DNA of 64,000 nucleotides, from NCBI GenBank assembly GCA_040954595.2, contig CM082583.2:8494001-8558000 (forward strand), in the 5' to 3' direction. The notes beneath the pieces were generated by a model. That model was not told where the DNA came from. It searched no databases and worked only from the letters and a program-made list of their open reading frames with translations. The DNA comes from Balanoglossus misakiensis. Its lineage: Eukaryota; Hemichordata. The position numbers and the translations under genes were made by a program. Of this stretch, positions 47,201 to 57,900 are shown in pieces (position 1 is the first letter of the stretch; every line of letters starts with the position of its first letter).

Positions 47201-49776
47201 CAAATCAAAACACCATAACACTGGCATTTGAACTGTACTTACCAATAAAGTGGCCAATCCCCAGAGCGATCCCTGCAGTCACAACTAATATCAGGACCCA
47301 GTTCAGTTTATTATTCAGTCCATCATCTCTGTAGTGGCGATAGCGACGGACAGCGGGTTTGGTGGCTCCGGGCGTAAGCTCATCCAACGCCGTTTGAGAG
47401 TCGTAATCCTCGATGACAGACAGGTCACTGTCCGTGTCATAGTCGTTCAAACTATCAGGGCTGTCTGGTCGGTCGCACGGATCGTCGCCACCTTCAACGG
47501 CAACTGCAGAGAGAGAACAGGCTTGGTTTGTGATCCCTTTCAGTGCAGACTGACAAGAGTACGTGGCAAACTATGCAAATTCAAACACATTTGCTGTGGA
47601 AAGTGGAGATCTGACAAATCACAGATTGTCCACATGTGGTCTTGTAAAATAAGGGGGGTTGCTACCACAGAGCAGAACGAGGTGCTGTATTGGCTAAAGA
47701 GGACATCAATAAATATTCAAGAAATTATCATTTGTTTTCAGCTAAAGCCCCTCTATAGCTAAGCTACAGGCACCACAACCAACGGCTTGTAATGAGGTCT
47801 CCCACCATCGAGTCAATCATTCAATTAACTGATGACAATTATTTGTTGTTGTTATTTATTGTTGTTATTTGCATAGTTTTTTTGCAAAACACTTCTCATG
47901 TGTGTTTCTCATGTCCACAGTGCTGACAGTGTTAATGGTCAAGCCAGTTGGGGATATGGAATGCACGCAAGAACCTTCTGCATGCCAAGCTACTACACTG
48001 ATGCAACTAGAAACTTTAGCTAATTCCATGCTGTGACTTCAAGCTATACAGCAACATAGTTAGTGCCATATTTCTTTTCACAATGTCAAGCTGCAGCTGA
48101 GATGCATGAGTTTGCGGGAAATGTATTGAAAGCAGGTTAAAAACTGCAGTTACGCCAGCAACACATTAATGTAGATCACACTGGAGAAAAACATATCTGG
48201 ATACACTGGCATGATGCACCTGAGGGACAGAATGGGTTGTTAATGTTGATGTGAAATTATAAAGTCGTGTACATGGAATGATGAAACACACAAGGTTTTG
48301 GTCCCCTGACATGCAGCGGCCAGAAATATACATCTGCATATCATCTTTTTTTGTGTTTTGATAATTTTTTACGGTCTCATGTGGAGGTCTCACTACTACC
48401 TTTAGGCGTCTTACGTGGTAAGAAACTGAAGTTTGAGAGAGAGGACGCTGGAGACACACTGGTGCAGGTCGCGCAGGATGATGACAGTTGACCCGTTGCT
48501 TGGCAACCTACGCATCCCAGCCCGTCAGGAAAACTAGACGGCTCAATCCGCACAAAGTCAGAGTCTGAACTGCTGCTGTCCTCGCTGAGGTGCTTGGGAA
48601 TCAGGGTGAGGGGTAGTCTGTATGTCATGCCAACAGCACCTGAAGAAAATATTTTTAAAAGTTAGTAATTTCCAGAGTTGCTAAAAATGACACTAAATTG
48701 TACACAGCTTCTTAAAGAATACATAACTGGAACTGCTTTGGCAAGCGGCCTCAAATTTTATTTGCACTGCAGATGAGACATGATAATCACATGACAGAGT
48801 TTTGTATGATTTACCTTCCAGGGTTTCGTCGAAGTGGTTTGCCTCTTCACTCAACATGCACGGCGGAACTTCTTCAACATGTCTGAGGTCACCATTACCA
48901 TCGACTTCATCATCGCCAATAATCACTGTTTCAGTCGATTCCGCTATTTCTCTGCATTCAATGCGGTCTTTGTCTCCCTCGGCAACCGTGGTTTCATCCT
49001 CCTCCTCCTCCTCCTCTTCCCCCACAGTGAGAACCTCTACCTCCTCTTCAGGGACTTCCACATCAATGGTTTTCGACTCCACGTAATCCACAGTAGCGGT
49101 CTCCTCGGCCGGCATTTCAAAATATTTGATGGGCTGCTTCACAGCGGTCACTTCAGAATCATCAGCACGCGCGACTTCAGTCCCAGTGTCCAGAGTTGAG
49201 ATTCCATCACCTGTCGACTGCGACGTTTGTTCGAGGTGTGAAGTGTTTGAATGCTCTTCAAGACTGTCGATGTCATCATCGTCATGATCTTTACTGTGCT
49301 TGCGGTATTCTACGGCGCCGGTCTCCGCCTCCAGAGTGACAAAATCTGAGGATGCAGAGTCACTGTCAACACCCTGTAAATACAAAACAGTGCATGTGGT
49401 TATCACTTTGCAAACCTAACACAAATGATACAATTGATATTTGTAAACTGCAGGAGTGTTTTCCTGAAATTTTCTAGGAAAAAAATTGTGACAAATAAAG
49501 ACAAAAATTGCCTGGAAGAGAACAATTCTGCTATTTTTGTCATAATTTCTTGCCATGAAATGTCCAGAATTTGTGTGATGCAATCATGATCATAAGTGTT
49601 AATGCAAATGGGACAGTGACACTTCACTGTCCACATGGCAACACTGACAAGAGGCCACGTGGCAACACTGGAGCAAGACCAAACACCATCTAATTCCTTA
49701 CCTGAATCTTGCCATCTTCATCCACCAAAGTCCAATCGGTTAGTGACTGCTCACTATCACTGGAATTTGCTGACAT
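44233..49776 (-). CDS. CCPG1: CCPG1-like ER-phagy receptor (single-pass ER membrane protein)
   Basis: Five coding exons on the minus strand, 49702-49776, 48815-49373, 48415-48639, 47243-47503 and 44233-47156, give 1347 aa (human CCPG1 is about 760). The N-terminus MSANSSDSEQSLTDWTLV parallels the human start (N-S-S-D-S...W-T-V-I) and holds an LC3-interacting W-T-L-V at 15-18. The cytosolic part (1-354) is acidic, with FIP200-type motifs near 35, 239 and 313. One membrane helix covers about 355-373 (WVLILVVTAGIALGIGHFIG), matching the CCPG1 G-F-G-H-F end. The lumenal part has a short coiled coil, an acidic stretch, amphipathic helix repeats, Lys/Arg/Glu-rich helices, a C-x-n-C module (near DIQCHGNKQC) and a novel C-terminal run of four [ND]WF[FL]xR repeats. 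In mammals CCPG1 links misfolded ER content to autophagy. PBXIP1 is a paralogue; position beside PIGB favours CCPG1. Confidence 0.87.
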
Positions 49777-51408
49777 GATGGGTCATTGGAATAATCTTCC
49801 ACTCAAAAACTGTTTACCTGTACAACACAAACAAGGCTAGTACAGTGAAACCTAGGTACAAATGAACGATTGGATGTTGGCTGCTCTATAATTGTCTAGA
49901 GTGAAAAAAACAATATAATTTGTATAATTTAGTACAAAAACAATAGATCATACTCAAACCTCTTTTAAACGGTTTTAGGGGGATATCTATTTACAAGGCC
50001 TGCTACAAGAGTTTACCGATCTTTGGTTGAGTGGGATATAAAGGAAATGTTTTCTGTTGTTATCTCACTGTGTTCGGATTAAAATTGAGGTCATAGGTTG
50101 ACTGTTCTCCTTTTTGGATTAAAGTGAGGTCAAGGGTTGACCATTCTGTTAATTTGGTCAACCGATACTGGGCAGAAAATAACTGAACTGAAATATGCCC
50201 CTGAAAAGATCAATGCCATTGTTTACCTCATAAAATTCTTTCTGTTGTCACCAGTCAGAGTAAATAACACCACAAGTTATAAACAAGTCAACTGGGAGAC
50301 TAAAGATGCCAGCACCTATTTGGGTACAGTACGTTTATCAAAGGGGTTTTATATGAATTGATCTGATGTTTTTGTACTGTTGAACAACTAGTTTCTTGTT
50401 CTAAATGTCATGTTTAAACATTGTCAACAACATTTATGTATAAAGTACACGTAATGTCATTGTTGACACTGGGTAATTTTAGTCTAGACTAAAATTCAAT
50501 ATCAGTATCAACAATAACAGTGCTGGTTCATGAGTGGAATGCTTGGCATATCAATGTGTTGTAAAAGGATGTTGTTGTTATACATTTACTGTTTGTGTCC
50601 CTTTAAATCGACCATGCCACACATAGTATTAAGGGATTCATTTCGTTTTCCTTGTTCATCCCGTGACACATTTTCAACAGCTATGCTTTGCTTCATACGC
50701 TGGTTTGATATAATGATAAAACCCTCCAGAAATGGGGGTATGTGAATATTGCAATGGTGACAGACAATTGTTATTCATATCACCTGTGACCTGGTAAATA
50801 GGTGCAGTATTCGACCTTGGCCCACTATGGTTCCTACAGGAACTCAACATTACTTTACATGTATGTGTATAAAAAAAAAAAAAAACTCGGGAATATATTA
50901 AATTAAAAACTCAGAGAGAAATGTCCATGATCAAAAATTAAAGGCCCCGCCCATTGCGGATGACCTAGAAGCAATGCGCGTATGATAACATCGTTTCCAT
51001 TTCAGGTGATATGAAATGAACAAACAGTAACACAGGTCCTGTATGGTTTGTTATTATTTCATGGCATGATACACTGGAAGGTCGTTTACGGCGTCGTGTT
51101 TACGAAATTCAACGTAGCTGTTACATAGAAACGTCACATGAAGTCTGAATCCTACGTTTTCTAGAAGAACGCAGTCAAATTTTGTTCAGACGGTGCACAT
51201 TCAAACAGAAATTCAACCTGCGTGCGCCCACGGACGTAAATATAAACAAACCCGACCGCCATTACGTCGAATCAAGGGTTTTCGCGCAGCACTTTATTTC
51301 CCAGGGCTGTCATCACAAAATGTTCCGAAAATCGAAATCTCTGCCTGCTGGAGCTTCTTAAATAACATTACACTCCAGTTTATATTGCTAGAAATCTCGC
51401 CCACTTAC
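49777..51408 (-). other. 5' UTR intron of CCPG1 homologue and adjoining sequence
   Basis: A minus-strand acceptor TTGTACAG lies about 40 bases upstream of the start codon. A consensus donor GTAAGT at 51403-51408 is the best partner, giving an intron of about 1.6 kb in the 5' UTR. No coding frame in this stretch is supported. Confidence 0.45.
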
Positions 51409-51545
51409 CTCATCAGTCACACACAGTCCGTTTCTTCTCTGCTGGTCACTTCAAAGTCACCTATCGTATATGGAGCTATTTTGGGAAATCCTCTGACGTC
51501 ATCGGTCACATGCATCTTCTGACCACCAATGAGATGTCTCACATT
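51409..51545 (-). promoter_or_regulatory. Predicted non-coding first exon and promoter of CCPG1 homologue
   Basis: The minus strand reads ...GACTGATGAG|GTAAGTGGG at 51409/51408, a strong donor. Just upstream are a CRE palindrome TGACGTCA at 51494-51501 and CCAAT motifs near 51520-51555 on the plus strand. Mammalian CCPG1 is induced by ER stress, and CRE/ATF sites would fit, but I found no complete ERSE (CCAAT-N9-CCACG). The transcription start is not defined, so the right end is approximate. Confidence 0.35.
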
Positions 51546-51736
51546 TCGACCAATAGCGATAGAACTCGTCGCCGTACACTGAGGTTCACGACTTAGACGT
51601 GAAGGAACTTTACGTATTGGTTTATAAAGTATAAACTGGAAACGCCAAAAAGAAAGTTGACCTCACAGACCTTCGTACATGTATTATTGTTGGAAAATTT
51701 GTATTTGATATGTAGAATTTATGACTTGCCTATTCA

Positions 51737-51787
51737 ATAATGAATCATGATAGTACTGTACATGTACGACCATCAGGCGATTCCTGC
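51737..51787 (+). repeat. Left arm of 50-bp inverted repeat flanking the satellite
   Basis: Reverse complement of 59931-59981 with a single clear mismatch. It lies about 165 bases outside the left end of the satellite array, whereas the right arm touches the array directly. Confidence 0.85.
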
Positions 51788-51952
51788 TTTCAATCTACAT
51801 GTATAGCAATTTAAAAAATAGCAATTAAAATATGATCACTGGTCAAGTTGGGTTGTCCAAATGTGTATTTTTTCCTGAGAAGTGAACATTTATACACTTG
51901 GGTTGTCAATTACCATATTGAATAGGAATGGGGAATAAGATCATTGTAATGT

Positions 51953-54900
51953 CGCTGCGGTGCAAATAAGAGTTCCCTGCACCGCAACGATCTGACCGTT
52001 CTTTATTCACTCCTCGGCGACAAAACGTTTTATTACGGCCCAAATAATGACTTATTCGCTCCTTGGTTGGTCATGCGGACGGAAAGACACGGTTTTAGCG
52101 AGTTTATCTTTCTCTTTCCTGAGCACTACGTATTCAGACTTGCCCAAGTGAACCGCGACAAAAAAAATGACCAAGTTTCCCTGCATGTTTCTTATACCCG
52201 ACAGATAAAAAACGCAGCGTAGATATTGAAATGAATTGGATTTATGAAATGATAAAAATTACAATGATAATGTCGTTAAAAGTTCTCACCAAAAAAAAGA
52301 AATAGAAAAAAAAGTGGTCTCGAACCAACATCAGTTGACACCTTCAGGTAAAAAGTCAAGCCTTCCTGAACCCTTGGCCATCACGATGTGTACTCGAAAA
52401 CGTCGGAAATTTACCGCACTATATTGCAGCATAACTACAATGATCTTATTTGCACCGCAGTGGTGCGAGCTCTTATTTGCACCGCAGCGGTGCAAATAAG
52501 AGTTCGCACCGCTGCGGTGCAAATAAGAGTTCCCTGCACCGCAACGATCTGACCGTTCTTTATTCACTCCTCGGCGACAAAAACGTTTTATTACGGCCCA
52601 AATAATGACTTATTCGCTCCTTGGTTGGTCATGCGGACGGAAAGACACGGTTTTAGCGAGTTTATCTTTCTCTTTCCTGAGCACTACGTATTCAGACTTG
52701 CCCAAGTGAACCGCGACAAAAAAATGACCAAGTTTCCCTGCATGTTTCTTATACCCGACAGATAAAAAACGCAGCGTAGATATTGAAATGAATTGGATTT
52801 ATGAAATGATAAAAATTACAATGATAATGTCGTTAAAAGTTCTCACCAAAAAAAAGAAATAGAAAAAAAAGTGGTCTCGAACCAACATCAGTTGACACCT
52901 TCAGGTAAAAAGTCAAGCCTTCCTGAACCCTTGGCCATCACGATGTGTACTCGAAAACGTCGGAAATTTACCGCACTATATTGCAGCATAACTACAATGA
53001 TCTTATTTGCACCGCAGTGGTGCGAGCTCTTATTTGCACCGCAGCGGTGCAAATAAGAGTTCGCACCGCTGCGGTGCAAATAAGAGTTCCCTGCACCGCA
53101 ACGATCTGACCGTTCTTTATTCACTCCTCGGCGACAAAAACGTTTTATTACGGCCCAAATAAAGACTTATTCGCTCCTTGGTTGGTCATGCGGACGGAAA
53201 GACACGGTTTTAGCGAGTTTATCTTTCTCTTTCCTGAGCACTACGTATTCAGACTTGCCCAAGTGAACCGCGACAAAAAAAATGACCAAGTTTCCCTGCA
53301 TGTTTCTTATACCCGACAGATAAAAAACGCAGCGTAGATATTGAAATGAATTGGATTTATGAAATGATAAAAATTACAATGATAATGTCGTTAAAAGTTC
53401 TCACCAAAAAAAAGAAATAGAAAAAAAAGTGGTCTCGAACCAACATCAGTTGACACCTTCAGGTAAAAAGTCAAGCCTTCCTGAACCCTTGGCCATCACG
53501 ATGTGTACTCGAAAACATCGGAAATTTACCGCACTATATTGCAGCATAACTACAATGATCTTATTTGCACCGCAGTGGTGCGAGCTCTTATTTGCACCGC
53601 AGCGGTGCAAATAAGAGTTCGCACCGCTGCGGTGCAAATAAGAGTTCCCTGCACCGCAACGATCTGACCGTTCTTTATTCACTTCTCGGCGACAAAAACG
53701 TTTTATTACGGCCCAAATAATGACTTATTCGCTCCTTGGTTGGTCATGCGGACGGAAAGACACGGTTTTAGCGAGTTTATCTTTCTCTTTCCTGAGCACT
53801 ACGTATTCAGACTTGCCCAAGTGAACCGCGACAAAAAAAATGACCAAGTTTCCCTGCATGTTTCTTATACCCGACAGATAAAAAACGCAGCGTAGATATT
53901 GAAATGAATTGGATTTATGAAATGATAAAAATTACAATGATAATGTCGTTAAAAGTTCTCACCAAAAAAAAAAATAGAAAAAAAAGTGGTCTCGAACCAA
54001 CATCAGTTGACACCTTCAGGTAAAAAGTCAAGCCTTCCTGAACCCTTGGCCATCACGATGTGTACTCGAAAACGTCGGAAATTTACCGCACTATATTGCA
54101 GCATAACTACAATGATCTTATTTGCACCGCAGTGGTGCGAGCTCTTATTTGCACCGCAGCGGTGCAAATAAGAGTTCGCACCGCTGCGGTGCAAATAAGA
54201 GTTCCCTGCACCGCAACGATCTGACCGTTCTTTATTCACTCCTCGGCGACAAAAACGTTTTATTACGGCCCAAATAATGACTTATTCGCTCCTTGGTTGG
54301 TCATGCGGACGGAAAGACACGGTTTTAGCGAGTTTATCTTTCTCTTTCCTGTGCACTACGAATTCAGACTTGCCCAAGTGAACCGCGACAAAAAAAATGA
54401 CCAAATTTCCCTGCATGTTTCTTATACCCGACAGATGAAAAACGCAGCGTAGATATTGAAATGAATTGGATTTATGAAATGATAAAAATTACAATGATAA
54501 TGTCGTTAAAAGTTCTCACCAAAAAAAAGAAATAGAAAAAAAGTGGTCTCGAACCAACATCAGTTGACACCTTCAGGTAAAAAGTCAAGCCTTCCTGAAC
54601 CCTTGGCCATCACGATGTGTACTCGAAAACGTCGGAAATTTACCGCACTATATTGCAGCATAACTACAATGATCTTATTTGCACCGCAGTGGTGCGAGCT
54701 CTTATTTGCACCGCAGCGGTGCAAATAAGAGTTCGCACCGCTGCGGTGCAAATAAGAGTTCCCTGCACCGCAACGATCTGACCGTTCTTTATTCACTCCT
54801 CGGCGACAAAAACGTTTTATTACGGCCCAAATAATGACTTATTCGCTCCTTGGTTGGTCATGCGGACGGAAAGACACGGTTTTAGCGAGTTTATCTTTCT

Positions 54901-57900
54901 CTTTCCTGAGCACTACGTATTCAGACTTGCCCAAGTGAACAACGACAAAAAAAATGACCAAGTTTCCCTGCATGTTTCTTATACCCGACAGATAAAAAAC
55001 GCAGCGTAGATATTGAAATGAATTGGATTTATGAAATGATAAAAATTACAATGATAATGTCGTTAAAAGTTCTCACCAAAAAAAAAGAAATAGAAAAAAA
55101 AGTGGTCTCGAACCAACATCAGTTGACACCTTCAGGTAAAAAGTCAAGCCTTCCTGAACCCTTGGCCATCACGATGTGTACTCGAAAACGTCGGAAATTT
55201 ACCGCACTATATTGCAGCATAACTACAATGATCTTATTTGCACCGCAGTGGTGCGAGCTCTTATTTGCACCGCAGCGGTGCAAATAAGAGTTCGCACCGC
55301 TGCGGTGCAAATAAGAGTTCCCTGCACCGCAACGATCTGACCGTTCTTTATTCACTCCTCGGCGACAAAAACGTTTTATTACGGCCCAAATAATGACTTA
55401 TTCGCTCCTTGGTTGGTCATGCGGACGGAAAGACACGGTTTTAGCGAGTTTATCTTTCTCTTTCCTGAGCACTACGAATTCAGACTTGCCCAAGTGAACC
55501 GCGACAAAAAAAATGACCAAATTTCCCTGCATGTTTCTTATACCCGACAGATGAAAAACGCAGCGTAGATATTGAAATGAATTGGATTTATGAAATGATA
55601 AAAATTACAATGATAATGTCGTTAAAAGTTCTCACCAAAAAAAAGAAATAGAAAAAAAGTGGTCTCGAACCAACATCAGTTGACACCTTCAGGTAAAAAG
55701 TCAAGCCTTCCTGAACCATTGGCCATCACGATGTGTACTCGAAAACGTCGGAAATTTACCGCACTATATTGCAGCATAACTACAATGATCTTATTTGCAC
55801 CGCAGTGGTGCGAGCTCGTATTTGCACCGCAGCGGTGCAAATAAGAGTTCGCACCGCTGCGGTGCAAATAAGAGTTCCCTGCACCGCAACGATCTGACCG
55901 TTCTTTATTCACTCCTCGGCGACAAAATCGTTTTATTACGGCCCAAATAATGACTTATTCGCTCCTTGGTTGGTCATGCGGACGGAAAGACACGGTTTTA
56001 GCGAGTTTATCTTTCTCTTTCCTGAGCACTACGTATTCAGACTTGCCCAAGTGAACCGCGACAAAAAAAATGACCAAGTTTCCCTGCATGTTTCTTATAC
56101 CCGACAGATGAAAAACGCAGCGTAGATATAGAAATGAATTGGATTTATGAAATGATAAAAATTACAATGATAATGTCGTTAAAAGTTCTCACCAAAAAAA
56201 AGAAATAGAAAAAAAGTGGTCTCGAACCAACATCAGTTGACACCTTCAGGTAAAAAGTCAAGCCTTCCTGAACCCTTGGCCATCACGATGTGTACTCGAA
56301 AACGTCGGAAATTTACCGCACTATATTGCAGCATAACTACAATGATCTTATTTGCACCGCAGTGGTGCGAGCTCTTATTTGCACCGCAGCGGTGCAAATA
56401 AGAGTTCGCACCGCTGCGGTGCAAATAAGAGTTCCCTGCACCGCAACGATCTGACCGTTCTTTATTCACTCCTCGGCGACAAAAACGTTTTATTACGGCC
56501 CAAATAATGACTTATTCGCTCCTTGGTTGGTCATGCGGACGGAAAGACACGGTTTTAGCGAGTTTATCTTTCTCTTTCCTGAGCACTACGTATTCAGACT
56601 TGCCCAAGTGAACAACGACAAAAAAAATGACCAAGTTTCCCTGCATGTTTCTTATACCCGACAGATAAAAAACGCAGCGTAGATATTGAAATGAATTGGA
56701 TTTATGAAATGATAAAAATTACAATGATAATGTCGTTAAAAGTTCTCACCAAAAAAAAAGAAATAGAAAAAAAAGTGGTCTCGAACCAACATCACTTGAC
56801 ACCTTCAGGTAAAAAAGTCAAGCCTTCCTGAACCCTTGGCCATCACGATGTGTACTCGAAAACGTCGGAAATTTACCGCACTATATTGCAGCATAACTAC
56901 AATGATCTTATTTGCACCGCAGTGGTGCGAGCTCTTATTTGCACCGCAGCGGTGCAAATAAGAGTTCGCACCGCTGCGGTGCAAATAAGAGTTCCCTGCA
57001 CCGCAACGATCTGACCGTTCTTTATTCACTCCTCGGCGACAAAAACGTTTTATTACGGCCCAAATAATGACTTATTCGCTCCTTGGTTGGTCATGCGGAC
57101 GGAAAGACACGGTTTTAGCGAGTTTATCTTTCTCTTTCCTGAGCACTACGTATTCAGACTTGCCCAAGTGAACAACGACAAAAAAATGACCAAGTTTCCC
57201 TGCATGTTTCTTATACCCGACAGATAAAAAACGCAGCGTAGATATTGAAATGAATTGGATTTATGAAATGATAAAAATTACAATGATAATGTCGTTAAGA
57301 GTTCTCACCAAAAAAAAAGAAATAGAAAAAAAAGTGGTCTCGAACCAACATCACTTGACACCTTCAGGTAAAAAAGTCAAGCCTTCCTGAACCCTTGGCC
57401 ATCACGATGTGTACTCGAAAACGTCGGAAATTTACCGCACTATATTGCAGCATAACTACAATGATCTTATTTGCACCGCAGTGGTGCGAGCTCTTATTTG
57501 CACCGCAGCGGTGCAAATAAGAGTTCGCACCGCTGCGGTGCAAATAAGAGTTCCCTGCACCGCAACGATCTGACCGTTCTTTATTCACTCCTCGGCGACA
57601 AAAACGTTTTATTACGGCCCAAATAATGACTTATTCGCTCCTTGGTTGGTCATGCGGACGGAAAGACACGGTTTTAGCGAGTTTATCTTTCTCTTTCCTG
57701 AGCACTACGTATTCAGACTTGCCCAGTGAACCGCGACAAAAAAAATGACCAAGTTTCCCTGCATGTTTCTTATACCCGACAGATAAAAAACGCAGCGTAG
57801 ATATTGAAATGAATTGGATTTATGAAATGATAAAAATTACAATGATAATGTCGTTAAAAGTTCTCACCAAAAAAAAGAAATAGATAAAAAAGTGGTCTCG

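Noticed and set aside
51409-51600. ER-stress response element (CCAAT-N9-CCACG) upstream of the CCPG1 homologue
   Set aside because: CCAAT sequences are present, but the CCACG half at the required spacing is not on either strand.
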